A model generated the notes under the pieces. That model saw nothing but the letters and a program-made list of their open reading frames with translations. It made no database searches and was not told the DNA's origin. Positions 45,530 to 53,644 of a DNA stretch of 64,000 nucleotides are shown piece after piece. The number at the start of each line of letters is the position of its first letter. Positions within the stretch are counted from its first letter, which is position 1. The DNA is from Cellulomonas sp. P24 (GTDB lineage: Bacteria; Actinomycetota; Actinomycetes; Actinomycetales; Cellulomonadaceae): positions 620,001 to 684,000 of the forward strand of contig NZ_JAJDFX010000002.1 in assembly GCF_024704385.1 (NCBI RefSeq), written 5' to 3'. Position numbers and translations under genes: made by a program.

Positions 45530-46558
45530 TCACCGGCCGGACCCGACCGTGAGATCGCCGTCCGACAGCCGGTGCAGCGCCGCGAGCAACCCGGCGGCGG
45601 TGACGTGCCCGACGAGCGTCCCGGACCGCGTCACCCCGACCCGGTCACGCCCTGCGGCGGCCAGGGCCGAGAGCGTCTCGTCGAGCGTCGCACCGAGCTC
45701 GACGGAGACCCCTGACGTCATATCCGGGTCGGCGGACTCGGCGCCCCCCTCGATCGTCACGACGTCCTCGAGCTGCAGCTGTCCGAGTCCGAGAAGACGG
45801 ACCGCGCGCCCGGTGCCGATGAACGCCTCGACGGTCGCGTTGGCCGGCCGGGAGAGCAGCGTGACGGGGACGTCGAGCTGCTCGACCACCCCACCCGGGC
45901 TGAACACGGCGATCCGGTCCCCGAGGTGCACGGCCTCGTCGATGTCGTGGGTGACGAGCATCACCGCCGTCCCGAGGTCCTGCTGGATCCGGCGGAACTC
46001 GGTCTGCAACCGCCGACGGCCCTCCGGGTCGACGGCACCGAAGGGCTCGTCCATCAGCAGCACCGGCGGATCGGTGGCCAGGGCGCGCGCCACCCCGACG
46101 CGCTGCCGCTCGCCACCGGAGAGCTCGTGGGGGTAGCGCCGCGCGTAGGTGGACGGCTGCAGGCCGACGAGCTCGAGCAGCTCGCCCACCCGCTCCCGGG
46201 TGCGACGGCGGTCCCAGCCGAGCAGCTGTGGGACCGTGGCCACGTTCTGGCTCACGGTGCGGTGCGGGAACAGGCCGACGTGCTGGATGACGTAGCCGAT
46301 CCGGCGCCGGAGCGCCACCGGGTCGACCGTCGTGACGTCCTCGCCCTCCAGGAGGACCTGCCCCGACGTCGGCTCGATCAGCCGGTTCACCATGCGCAGG
46401 GTCGTCGACTTGCCGCAGCCCGACGGCCCGACCAGCGCGAGAAGCTCGTGCGGGCGCACCTCCAGGTCGAGGTCGCCCACCGCGATCGTGCCGTCCGGGT
46501 ACTCCTTGCGGACCGACCGGAACTCGATGACCGGGTCCGTCGTGCCCTGGGTCGCCAT
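45530..46558 (-). CDS. Quaternary-amine/compatible-solute ABC transporter ATPase
   Basis: A 342-residue ATPase of the OpuCA/ProV class. Walker A GPSGCGKST, Q-loop VIQHVGLFPH, signature LSGGERQR and Walker B VLLMDEPFGAVDPEGRR are all present, and TLRMVNRLIEPTSG is typical of this subfamily. The C-terminal 90 residues resemble a degenerate CBS module that senses ionic strength. It energises the two permeases that diverge from it at 46638 and 47306 and the binding protein at 48062. Being divergent from its permeases, it shares an 80-base promoter region with them. Confidence 0.9.
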   Translation of the reverse strand: MATQGTTDPVIEFRSVRKEYPDGTIAVGDLDLEVRPHELLALVGPSGCGKSTTLRMVNRLIEPTSGQVLLEGEDVTTVDPVALRRRIGYVIQHVGLFPHRTVSQNVATVPQLLGWDRRRTRERVGELLELVGLQPSTYARRYPHELSGGERQRVGVARALATDPPVLLMDEPFGAVDPEGRRRLQTEFRRIQQDLGTAVMLVTHDIDEAVHLGDRIAVFSPGGVVEQLDVPVTLLSRPANATVEAFIGTGRAVRLLGLGQLQLEDVVTIEGGAESADPDMTSGVSVELGATLDETLSALAAAGRDRVGVTRSGTLVGHVTAAGLLAALHRLSDGDLTVGSGR

Positions 46559-46624
46559 GCGTCGACGCTACCCGGCGCCACCGACGACGATCCACCCGGC
46601 ATCGCCTTGCCGCCGGAGTCCGGG

Positions 46625-46630
46625 TACGTT
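46625..46630 (+). promoter_or_regulatory. -10 box for leaderless permease operon
   Basis: TACGTT ends seven bases before ATG 46638 and there is no Shine-Dalgarno sequence, so transcription likely begins at or next to the start codon. Confidence 0.45.
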
Positions 46631-46637
46631 CGCTCTG

Positions 46638-47309
46638 ATGAGAGTCGACCCGCCCGCCAACCCGTGGCTGTCGTGGACCTACGTGCAGGACAACTCCGCG
46701 GAGATCGCGCGGTACCTCGTCCAGCACACCACGCTGACCGTGCAGGCCCTCCTGGTCGCGCTCGCTGTCGCGGTGCCGCTCGCGGCGATCGCCCACCTGC
46801 GCCCACGCCTCGCCGGGCTCGTCCTCGGGACCTCCGGGGTCCTCTACACGATCCCCTCGCTCGCGCTGTTCGCGATCGTCTACCCGTACCTGCGCGACCG
46901 CCGCACGACCGTCCTCACCGGACTCGTGCTGTACGCGCTGCTGCTGATCGTGCGGAACACCCTGGTGGGGCTGCGCGGCGTCGACCCGGACGTGCGCGAC
47001 GCCGCACGGGGGCTCGGGTACGGACGATGGCGGCTGCTGCTCACCGTCGAGCTGCCGAACGCGCTGCCCAGCGTGATGACGGGCCTCCGGCTCGCATCGG
47101 CGAGCACGGTCGCGCTCGTCACCGTCGGCGTGGTGATCGGGTACGGGGGGCTCGGCCAGCTCATGTTCCGCGGCTTCTCGAGCGGGTACCACGCCCAGAT
47201 CATGACGGCGACGCTGCTGTGCCTGGCCGTCGCGCTCGTCCTCGACGTCGCCCTGACCCTCGTCGGGCGCCTCCTGACGCCCTGGGCGAGATCGGCCGCC
47301 TCGGTATGA
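46638..47309 (+). CDS. Compatible-solute ABC transporter permease 1
   Basis: A 223-residue inner-membrane protein with five or six hydrophobic helices and the binding-protein-dependent permease EAA loop (DPDVRDAARGLGYGRWRLLLTVELPNALPSVMTGLRLA, about 115-155). It matches OpuBB/OpuCB-type permeases for betaine, choline or related solutes. It overlaps the next permease by ATGA. ATG 46638 follows a -10 box directly. Confidence 0.9.
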   Translation: MRVDPPANPWLSWTYVQDNSAEIARYLVQHTTLTVQALLVALAVAVPLAAIAHLRPRLAGLVLGTSGVLYTIPSLALFAIVYPYLRDRRTTVLTGLVLYALLLIVRNTLVGLRGVDPDVRDAARGLGYGRWRLLLTVELPNALPSVMTGLRLASASTVALVTVGVVIGYGGLGQLMFRGFSSGYHAQIMTATLLCLAVALVLDVALTLVGRLLTPWARSAASV

Positions 47310-47992
47310 GCTACCTCCAGCTCGCGCTCGCGTGGCTCAACGACCCGCTCAACTGGTCGGGGTCCGGTGGCATCGTCGCGCTGACGGTCGAGCACCTGAC
47401 GATGTCCGTCCTGGCTGTGGCGCTGGCTGCGGTCGTGGCGCTCCCGGTGGGCATCGGGCTCGGGCACAGCGGTCGTGCGGCGCGGGTCGGGACGGCGACC
47501 GTGATGACCACGAACGTCTCACGCGCGCTGCCGACGTTCGCCCTGCTGACGATCTTCGCGTCCACCGGCATCGGCTTCGGCGACCGTCCGACCGTCCTCG
47601 CGGCGGCGGTCTTCGCCCTGCCCGTGATCCTCGCGACCGCCTACTCCGGGATCCGCGGGGTCGACGCCGACGTCCGGGACGCCGCCAGCGGGATGGGGAT
47701 GTCCGGCCTCCGCATCCTGGTGCAGGTGGAGATCCCGTTGGCCGGTCCGATGATCGCCGCGGGCCTGCGGACGGCGGCCGTCCAGGTGGTCGCGACCATC
47801 CCGCTCGCGGCTCTCGTCGGCGGAGGAGGGCTGGGGCGCATCGTCGTCGAGGGCTTCGGCACCCAGCGGTACGGGCAGGTCATCGCCGGCGGCGCGCTGG
47901 TCGCGACGCTCTGCCTCCTCGTCGAGGGAATTCTCGCGGTCGGTCAGCGGGTTCTCACCCCACGAGCAGTGCGATCGCTGCAAGCCGGATGA
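47306..47992 (+). CDS. Compatible-solute ABC transporter permease 2
   Basis: A 228-residue permease homologous to the preceding one, with the coupling loop DADVRDAASGMGMSGLRILVQVEIPLAGPMIAAGLRTA near 120-160 and about six membrane helices. OpuB/OpuC/OsmU-type systems use two such different permeases as a heterodimer. Its ATG overlaps the previous stop. The binding protein follows after 69 bases. Confidence 0.9.
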   Translation: MSYLQLALAWLNDPLNWSGSGGIVALTVEHLTMSVLAVALAAVVALPVGIGLGHSGRAARVGTATVMTTNVSRALPTFALLTIFASTGIGFGDRPTVLAAAVFALPVILATAYSGIRGVDADVRDAASGMGMSGLRILVQVEIPLAGPMIAAGLRTAAVQVVATIPLAALVGGGGLGRIVVEGFGTQRYGQVIAGGALVATLCLLVEGILAVGQRVLTPRAVRSLQAG

Positions 47993-48061
47993 GGTATGGG
48001 CTTGCGCGAGCCGGATCGCCAGGTTCGAATTGTCCCCAACCCCGCCGACAGGAGACGCTCG

Positions 48062-49078
48062 ATGCGTTCACACCGCGCCACCCTGACCACGGCAGCGACC
48101 ACTCTGGCCGCCGTCGCCCTCCTCGTCTCCGGGTGCGGAGCGCCAGGATCCTCGGGAACCACCACCCCGGCCGCGACGTCCGCGGCGTCCTCCGGGCTCC
48201 CGACCTGCGCGCCCGTCGCGGGCGACACGTTCGTCGCCCTGACCGATGACAAGCACTTGCAGAACCCGGACAACATCATCCCGGCGATCAACGCCGCGGC
48301 CGCCTCGGCCGACCCGGAGCTCACGACGCTGCTCGACTCGGTCTCGGCGGTGCTCGACACCCCGACCCTCGTCGGCCTGAACAAGTCGGTCGACGTCGAC
48401 CGCAAGACCTCCGTCCAGGTGGCGAAGGCGTTCGTGGCCGACAAGGGACTCGCAGCCTCCGACAAGGTCGGTGCCGGCAAGAAGGTCGTCGTCGGCGCAC
48501 CGAACTTCTCCGAGGGCGCGACCCTGGCGAACATCTACGCCGACGTCCTCGCGAGCGCCGGGTACGACGCGACCACCCAGGACGTCGGCAACCGTGAGCT
48601 GTACCTGACGGACCTCGAGTCCGGTGCGATCACCGTCGTCCCCGAGTACGTGAGCACGCTCACCGAGTTCCTCAACACCAAGAAGAACGGCGCCAACGCC
48701 CCCGCGGTGGCCACGCCGGACCTGACGGCCACCGTCGCGAAGCTCACCGAGCTCGGCTCCGGCGTCGGCCTCAGCTTCGGGACGCCCGCCGCCGCGCAGG
48801 ACCAGAACGCGTTCGCGGTCACCACGGCCTTCGCCGACAAGTACAAGGTGAAGACGTTGTCCCAGCTCGCCTCGGCCTGCGGCGGGATCATCCTCGGCGG
48901 CCCGCCGGAGTGCCCGGACCGCACGTTCTGCGAGGTCGGTCTGAAGTCGACGTACGGCCTGGACATCACCGAGTTCACGTCGCTCGACGCCGGCGGCAAC
49001 CTCACCAAGGACGCGCTCCGCCAGGGCAAGATCACCCTCGGTCTGATCTTCTCGAGCGACGCCTCGCTCGCGTCCTGA
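48062..49078 (+). CDS. Circularly permuted quaternary-amine substrate-binding lipoprotein
   Basis: A 338-residue lipoprotein: hydrophobic signal (TLAAVALLVSGC, Cys near 25), then a Ser/Thr linker. In ordinary OpuBC/OsmF proteins the domain opens with VVVGxxNFSEG and closes with LxDDKxxxPxxNxxP ... LNxxVDVD. Here the closing part comes first (FVALTDDKHLQNPDNIIPAIN to VAKAFVADKGL, about 58-140) and the opening part KKVVVGAPNFSEGATLANIYADVL follows from about 143. The protein ends ITLGLIFSSDASL, where the moved segment would normally attach. The ligand-binding lobes are thus all present but permuted. ATG 48062 follows AGGAGA. It serves the adjacent permeases. A perfect terminator follows. Confidence 0.85.
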   Translation: MRSHRATLTTAATTLAAVALLVSGCGAPGSSGTTTPAATSAASSGLPTCAPVAGDTFVALTDDKHLQNPDNIIPAINAAAASADPELTTLLDSVSAVLDTPTLVGLNKSVDVDRKTSVQVAKAFVADKGLAASDKVGAGKKVVVGAPNFSEGATLANIYADVLASAGYDATTQDVGNRELYLTDLESGAITVVPEYVSTLTEFLNTKKNGANAPAVATPDLTATVAKLTELGSGVGLSFGTPAAAQDQNAFAVTTAFADKYKVKTLSQLASACGGIILGGPPECPDRTFCEVGLKSTYGLDITEFTSLDAGGNLTKDALRQGKITLGLIFSSDASLAS

Positions 49079-49100
49079 CCAGACCCCGTCGCGGTTCCTG

Positions 49101-49132
49101 GCCGCCGGCTGCTGTCCTCAGCAGCCGGCGGC
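49101..49132. terminator. Shared bidirectional terminator overlapping a coding end
   Basis: Fourteen perfect base pairs (49101-49114 with 49119-49132) around TCCT. The right arm encodes the last residues of the oxidoreductase on the minus strand, whose stop lies in the loop, while the left side terminates the binding-protein operon. Confidence 0.8.
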
Positions 49133-50584
49133 CTCGAGCAGGCGCAGCCACACCTCGCTGACCGTCGGGTAGGCGGGAACGGCGTGCCACAGCCGGTCGA
49201 TCGGCACGGCGGCGGTCACCGCGATCGTCGCCGCATGGACCAGCTCGGCCGCGTCCTGCCCGGTGAACGTCGCCCCGAGCACCGTCCCGACCGCGTCGTC
49301 CAGGACGAGCTGAGCCGTGCCGACGTACCCCACGGCGGCGACGTACGCCCCGGCGACCGACCCGGTCGCGTACCGGACCGTCCGGACGTCGTGGCCGCGA
49401 CGACGCGCCTCCGCCTCGGTGAGCCCGACCCAGGCGACCTCGGGGCGGGAGAAGACGACCTGCGGCACGGCACCCGCGTCGGCGGTCGCCCGGTAGCGGC
49501 TCCACGCGGTTGCGGACCGCTCCTCGCGGGCACGCTCCTCCCCTTCGGACCCGGGGTCCGCCGCGAACCGGGCCGCAATCACGTCACCGGCGACCCGGGC
49601 GTCGTACTTCCCCTGGTGGGTCGTCGCGGTGCGCCCGGTCACGTCCCCCACGGCGAACAGCCACCCGTCGGCCACCGCGGTCACCTGCAGCGCATCGTCG
49701 ACCGCAACAGGAGCGCCGGGGAGCAGCCCGATCGTCTCCAGGCCGAGGTCGGTGGTCCGTGGCTCGCGACCGGTCGCGACGAGGACCTCGGTCGCGTGCA
49801 GCTCGCTTGCGTCGTCGAGGACCAGGTGCACGCCGTCGCCGTCGCGCCGCACCGTCGTCGCCCGCGTGCCGAGCCGGAGGTCGATGCCGAGGTCCCGGAG
49901 CCCGTCGGCGACCTCCTGCGCGGCGAACGGCTCCGCGCGGGGCAGCAACCGGTCACCGCGGACGAGGACCGTGACCGCACTGCCCAGGTCGGTGTAGGCG
50001 ACGGCCATCTCGACGGCGACCACGCCGCCGCCGAGGATCACGAGCGACGCCGGCACGGCCTCGACCGAGGTCGCCTCGCGGCTCGTCCACGGGGAGGACT
50101 CCGCGAGTCCGGGGATCGGGGGCACGACGGGGTCGCTGCCGGTCGCCAGGACGACCGCGCGACGGGCCACCACGCGGGTCGTCGTGCCGTCGGGTCCCTC
50201 GACCTCGAGCTCACGTGGTCCTGTGAAGCGGGCATGACCGCGCACGAGGGCGATACCGGCGCCGGTGAGCCAGTCGACCTGACCGTCGTCGGACCAGTGC
50301 GACGTCACCACGTCCCGTCGCGCCAGAGTCGCTGCGACGTCCACCCGGCCGGTGACGGCCTCTCCCGCGCCCGGCACCGACCGGGCGGCTGCCAGCACCG
50401 CTCCTGGCCGCAGGAGGGCCTTGGAGGGCATGCATGCCCAGTAGGAGCACTCACCGCCGGCGAGCTCCCCCTCGATCACGGCGACCTGTAATCCGTGGCG
50501 ACCTGCGCGGTCGGCGGCGTTCTCGCCGACGGCACCCGCTCCCACCACGACGACGTCAACGACCTGTTCGGCGTTCTCGCTCAT
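49118..50584 (-). CDS. FAD-dependent pyridine nucleotide-disulfide oxidoreductase
   Basis: A 488-residue flavoprotein of the dihydrolipoamide dehydrogenase/mercuric reductase class. VVVVGAGAVGENAADRAG binds FAD, GGECSYWACMPSKALL holds the redox pair Cys-x4-Cys, VILGGGVVAVEMA binds NAD(P)H, and WLFAVGDVTGRTATTHQGKYDARV is the second FAD block. The C-terminus PAYPTVSEVWLRLLEAAGC has the dimer-interface His replaced by Tyr (usually H-P-T; here YPT preceded by HAVPA). The substrate cannot be read off. No lipoate enzyme genes are adjacent. ATG 50584 begins just before the FAD motif. Confidence 0.88.
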   Translation of the reverse strand: MSENAEQVVDVVVVGAGAVGENAADRAGRHGLQVAVIEGELAGGECSYWACMPSKALLRPGAVLAAARSVPGAGEAVTGRVDVAATLARRDVVTSHWSDDGQVDWLTGAGIALVRGHARFTGPRELEVEGPDGTTTRVVARRAVVLATGSDPVVPPIPGLAESSPWTSREATSVEAVPASLVILGGGVVAVEMAVAYTDLGSAVTVLVRGDRLLPRAEPFAAQEVADGLRDLGIDLRLGTRATTVRRDGDGVHLVLDDASELHATEVLVATGREPRTTDLGLETIGLLPGAPVAVDDALQVTAVADGWLFAVGDVTGRTATTHQGKYDARVAGDVIAARFAADPGSEGEERAREERSATAWSRYRATADAGAVPQVVFSRPEVAWVGLTEAEARRRGHDVRTVRYATGSVAGAYVAAVGYVGTAQLVLDDAVGTVLGATFTGQDAAELVHAATIAVTAAVPIDRLWHAVPAYPTVSEVWLRLLEAAGC

Positions 50585-50712
50585 GCTGCTCCGTCCGTCG
50601 GCACGGTTCGACCGTCCCAGGGTCATCGCGTCGCCCGGTGCGTACGGGCCACCACCCATAGGACCTTCGTCCCAGTGTGGGACATGCGTGCTCCTGCTTG
50701 GGTGTGCGAACG

Positions 50713-51141
50713 ATGAGACTCACGCCGATCTACTACTACTCCAGCTCCAGCGGCCTGGTCCGCACGTTCGCCGAGCGTCTGGACCGCCCCGTGTTCAACC
50801 TCGCCGAGCGCGAGCACCGGCTGTCCGAGGTCGACGGTCCGTGGGTGCTCCTGACGCCGTCGTACAAGACCGGCAACGACAGCAACGACACGGTGCCCGA
50901 GGGTGTGCGCCGGTTCCTCGTCTCGGAGAACAACCGGCGACGCATGGTCGGCGTCATCGGCAGCGGCAACCGGAACTTCGGACGCCACTACCAGATGGCG
51001 TGCCGGACGATCGCGAAGCGCTCCGGCCGCCCGGTGCTGTTCGAGTTCGAGCTCTCGGGGACCCCGTGGGACGTCGCCGAGTGCCAGCAGATCATGCACG
51101 ACCTCGACCTCGCGCTCGACGCCGCGACCACGGCACCCTGA
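50713..51141 (+). CDS. nrdI: NrdI flavodoxin-like protein
   Basis: A 142-residue flavodoxin that supplies oxidant to assemble the dimanganese-tyrosyl cofactor of class Ib ribonucleotide reductase. YYSSSSGLVRTFAERL is the FMN phosphate loop, LLTPSYKTGNDSNDTVPEGVRRFL and GVIGSGNRNFGRHYQMACRTIA are family-specific blocks. No nrdH, nrdE or nrdF is adjacent, so it is separated from its operon. ATG 50713 is preceded by little ribosome-binding signal. A 22-base tandem repeat follows the gene. Confidence 0.9.
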   Translation: MRLTPIYYYSSSSGLVRTFAERLDRPVFNLAEREHRLSEVDGPWVLLTPSYKTGNDSNDTVPEGVRRFLVSENNRRRMVGVIGSGNRNFGRHYQMACRTIAKRSGRPVLFEFELSGTPWDVAECQQIMHDLDLALDAATTAP

Positions 51142-51162
51142 GGACCGGCGCCTTCGCAGGAA

Positions 51163-51294
51163 CGCGCCGGGTCGTCGGTCATTGCAGGCCGGCTCGTCGC
51201 GCGTGACGCGGCGGGTCGTCAGCCGGGACGCGGCGGGTCATCGGCCGTGGCGCGGTGGGTCGTCAGCTGTCGCGCGGTGGGTCGTCATGCATGA
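51163..51294. repeat. Six imperfect 22-base tandem repeats
   Basis: Units begin at 51163, 51185, 51207, 51229, 51251 and 51273, consensus CGCGGCGGGTCGTCAGCCGTGA. The last four are most alike. They fill the gap between nrdI and the convergent VOC gene, whose last codons are inside the array. There are no unique spacers, so this is not a CRISPR array. Confidence 0.85.
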
Positions 51295-51659
51295 TGCGAC
51301 GGCGCCGCCGCACGGACGACGCACCACTCGTTGCCCTCGGGGTCGAGCAGAACCTGGAAGGACCCTGCGATGGCGTGGTGCTGCTCGCCGACCGCGACGG
51401 CTCCGAGGGCCACGGCTGCGGCGATCGCGATCGTGATGTCGTCGACCTCGACGTCGAGGTGCAGGCGGTTCTTGGTGGACTTGCCCTCCGGAACCCTCTG
51501 GAACGCCAACCGGGTCCAACCCGGAGGATCGACGTAGCACCAGTCGGCATCGCGCATGCGCGCCTCCCCGCCGAGCACCGCCGCCCAGAACTCGGCGAGC
51601 GCCAGCGGCTCTGCGCAGTCCACCACGACCTCGTCGATCCGCCCGATCACACCCGCCAC
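51285..51659 (-). CDS. VOC (glyoxalase-like) family protein
   Basis: A 124-residue single VOC domain. IDEVVVDCAEPLALAEFWAAVLGGEARMRD opens the first beta-alpha-beta-beta-beta unit, RLHLDVEVDDITIAIAAAVALGAVAV the second, and FQVLLDPEGNEWCVV the closing strand with the metal-side Asp/Glu. The class includes many enzymes without assigned substrate in actinobacteria. GTG 51659 is the nearest start before GVIGRIDEVVVD; the frame remains open upstream into repetitive DNA. Its 3' end runs into the tandem-repeat array. Confidence 0.75.
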   Translation of the reverse strand: MAGVIGRIDEVVVDCAEPLALAEFWAAVLGGEARMRDADWCYVDPPGWTRLAFQRVPEGKSTKNRLHLDVEVDDITIAIAAAVALGAVAVGEQHHAIAGSFQVLLDPEGNEWCVVRAAAPSHHA

Positions 51660-51716
51660 GCTAGCGCCCGAACCGTTCGGCGTTCGCCCCGTCACCGACC
51701 CCCCGGCCCGTCCGAT

Positions 51717-51882
51717 CACGCCAGGTCCAGCCCAGCCCGACCTGGTCCGATCCAGCCCGGTCCGACCCGGCCCAGCCCGACCCCCGGTCCAGCCCAGCCC
51801 AGCCCGACCCCCGGTCCGACCCAGCCCGATCCAGCGCAGCCCGATCCAGCGCAGCCCGATCCAGCGCAGCCCGACTCAGCGC
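51717..51882. repeat. Low-complexity CCAGCCCGA repeats with four 15-base units
   Basis: Variants of CCCAGCCCGACC repeat loosely from 51717, then AGCCCGATCCAGCGC recurs exactly at 51823, 51838 and 51853 and with two changes at 51868. The pyrimidine/purine asymmetry is strong. In one frame it would encode PIQRS repeats, but there is no initiation signal. Confidence 0.75.
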
Positions 51883-51959
51883 AGCCACGCTCCGCGCCGC
51901 ATCAGGTGACAGTGGGAACCATGTGAACGATGAGACGCACCACCAGCACCACTGGCCAC

Positions 51960-52098
51960 ACCCGTCCCACGTGCGGCGCGCAGCGCGAGAACCTGCCACA
52001 GGCGCCCCACCCGCCCCATGCGCGGCGCGGAGCGCGGAGACCTGCCACACGTGCGGCGCGGAGCGCGGAGACTCGCCACACGTGCGACGCGGGGTGGG
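51960..52098. repeat. Imperfect GTGCGGCGCGGAGCGCGGAGAC repeats
   Basis: A unit of about 31 bases, CCACACGTGCGGCGCGGAGCGCGGAGACCTG, appears from about 52018 and 52049, with degenerate copies at about 51966 and 52078. It continues the repeat-rich, gene-free stretch between the VOC gene and tRNA-Lys. Confidence 0.65.
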
Positions 52099-52145
52099 GG
52101 TGTCTGGGGTGGCGCCTGGGGAACGGCCTCGTTCGGCGGCACGAC

Positions 52146-52185
52146 AGAGGCCCCCGGTCTGCGTTGCCGCAGGCCAGGGGCCTCT
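52146..52185 (-). terminator. Terminator of tRNA-Lys
   Basis: AGAGGCCCC and GGGGCCTCT pair around a 22-base loop, two bases after the encoded CCA end of the tRNA on the minus strand. Confidence 0.7.
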
Positions 52186-52187
52186 CG

Positions 52188-52263
<76 letters not shown>

Positions 52264-52311
52264 GCGGTGCAGAACGTTACCACCGCTCCGGCCGAAAGTG
52301 CGAACCGGTCG

Positions 52312-52548
52312 TCAGCTGCTCGCGCCGCCGGTCGACGGTGCGTCGTCGGCGGCCTCCCACCAGGCGTCATCGGGCAGTCCCTCTGACTCGAGGATCTCCT
52401 GGGACACCGGGCCACCGGGTGCGGCGAGGTCGGCCAGGAGCGCGAGCGGGACGTGCTCGGCGAGCAGACCCATCACGGTGTCGGAGTCCGCAGAGGCGCC
52501 GGCCGGCCACTCGGTGCCGCTCGTGTCAGCCATCGCATCCTCACTCAT
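52312..52548 (-). CDS. Small conserved acidic hypothetical protein
   Basis: A 78-residue protein with a conserved-looking core LLAEHVPLALLADLAAPGGPVSQEILESEGLPDDAWWEAA. Similar short acidic proteins are widespread in actinobacteria, with no known function. A second ATG at 52533 has GTGAGGA placed better for initiation, so the true protein may be 73 residues. It lies upstream of tRNA-Lys on the same strand. Confidence 0.65.
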   Translation of the reverse strand: MSEDAMADTSGTEWPAGASADSDTVMGLLAEHVPLALLADLAAPGGPVSQEILESEGLPDDAWWEAADDAPSTGGASS

Positions 52549-52695
52549 GCCGTCCGCCTCTCATACCTGTCGGGACACTGGACCACCGGCCGGTCCCGGC
52601 GCGCAACCTGTTCCGGGCAACTCTCACCAGAATCACACATATGGTCCAGTCGTGACGCAGCGTCCTCACGGCTCGCCGCGTCGAACATCCAACGT

Positions 52696-53070
52696 TCAGA
52701 GGTACAGGCCGGTTCCCTCGCCGGTCGCGTCAGGCCGTGCGACGGCGTGCACGTCCTTCTCCCGCAGCAGCAGGTACGTGCTGCCGGAGAGCTCCACCTC
52801 GGAGCGGTCCTCCGGGTCGAACAGCACCGTGTCGCCGAGCGCCACCTGACGCACCTGCTGGCCGAGGGCGACGACGCGCGCCCACGCGAGCCTCTTCCCG
52901 ACGACCGCCGTGGCGGGAATGACGATCCCGGCGGCCGACCGCCGTTCGGAGGCGTCCGCGTCGAGCTCGACCAGGAGCCTGTCGTGGAGCATGCGGATCG
53001 GGAGCGGTGAGACCTGGCGTTCCGAGGCGCCTGCCGTCGGCGGTCCCGACGGGGAGTGGACGTCGTTCAC
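52696..53070 (-). CDS. GroES-like (Cpn10) co-chaperonin family protein
   Basis: A 124-residue protein. Residues about 25-124 match Cpn10: IRMLHDRLLVELD, RRSAAGIVIPATAVVGKRLAWARVVALGQQVRQVALGDTVLFDPEDRSEVEL, and EKDVHAV. The mobile-loop region (ASERRSAAGIVIP) is retained, so GroEL binding is possible. The start has a 24-residue extension compared with standard GroES, and no groEL is adjacent, so this is a paralogue. GTG 53070 diverges from the peroxiredoxin gene over a 33-base gap. Confidence 0.8.
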   Translation of the reverse strand: MNDVHSPSGPPTAGASERQVSPLPIRMLHDRLLVELDADASERRSAAGIVIPATAVVGKRLAWARVVALGQQVRQVALGDTVLFDPEDRSEVELSGSTYLLLREKDVHAVARPDATGEGTGLYL

Positions 53071-53091
53071 GCGACGACTGTACGTCCTCGT

Positions 53092-53097
53092 TAGGCT
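53092..53097 (+). promoter_or_regulatory. -10 box for leaderless peroxiredoxin gene
   Basis: TAGGCT lies six bases before ATG 53104 with no Shine-Dalgarno sequence, placing the transcription start at the initiation codon. Confidence 0.6.
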
Positions 53098-53103
53098 CGT
53101 CCC

Positions 53104-53574
53104 ATGGCCACTCGACTCGCGGTCGGCGACACCGCACCTGACTTCACTCTTCCGACCGCGGACGGCGGCTCGATCACGCTCTCCGACCTCCGTGGTCAGC
53201 ACGTCGTCGTGTACTTCTACCCTGCGGCGATGACACCGGGCTGCACGACCCAGGCCTGCGACTTCCGTGACTCCCTGGCGTCGCTCCAGGGCGCCGGGTA
53301 CGCCGTCGTCGGCATCTCCCCCGACCCGGTCGGCAAGCTCGCGACCTTCGCCGAGCGCGACGCCCTGACGTTCCCGCTCGCCTCGGACACCGACCGGTCG
53401 GTGCTCACCGCCTGGGGCGCGTACGGGGAGAAGTCGCTGTACGGCAAGACGGTCACCGGGGTGATCCGGTCCACGGTCGTCGTGGACCCCGACGGGGTCG
53501 TCGAGCTCGCGCAGTACAACGTCAAGGCCACCGGGCACGTCGCGAAGCTCCGCCGCGACCTCGGGATCGACTGA
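53104..53574 (+). CDS. bcp: Thioredoxin-dependent peroxiredoxin (BCP/PrxQ)
   Basis: A 156-residue thiol peroxidase that reduces hydroperoxides. FYPAAMTPGCTTQACDFRD contains the peroxidatic Cys47 and the resolving Cys52 five residues on, the atypical two-Cys PrxQ pattern. VGISPDPVGKLATFAERDALTFPLASD and VIRSTVVVDPDGVV are further family motifs. The promoter arrangement suggests a leaderless transcript. A terminator and tRNA-Leu follow. Confidence 0.92.
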   Translation: MATRLAVGDTAPDFTLPTADGGSITLSDLRGQHVVVYFYPAAMTPGCTTQACDFRDSLASLQGAGYAVVGISPDPVGKLATFAERDALTFPLASDTDRSVLTAWGAYGEKSLYGKTVTGVIRSTVVVDPDGVVELAQYNVKATGHVAKLRRDLGID

Positions 53575-53614
53575 GAGGGCTCCGGATCGGCCGCCGCCAC
53601 GGGGCCGGTCCGAC

Positions 53615-53641
53615 GGCGGCGAGGACCCGATCCTCGCCGCC
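53615..53641 (+). terminator. Terminator of the peroxiredoxin gene
   Basis: GGCGGCGAGGA and TCCTCGCCGCC pair perfectly around CCCGA, ending four bases before tRNA-Leu. Confidence 0.75.
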
Positions 53642-53644
53642 ACC

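Noticed and set aside
45645-47992. Long open frames antisense to the ABC ATPase and reading into the permeases
   Set aside because: They are low-complexity Arg/Pro/Gly shadows of well-identified transporter genes.
51163-51294. CRISPR array
   Set aside because: The 22-base units adjoin without spacers, and no cas genes are present.
51255-51926. Plus-strand protein with PIQRS repeats
   Set aside because: It is antisense to the VOC gene and then reads through low-complexity DNA; no initiation site or fold is apparent.
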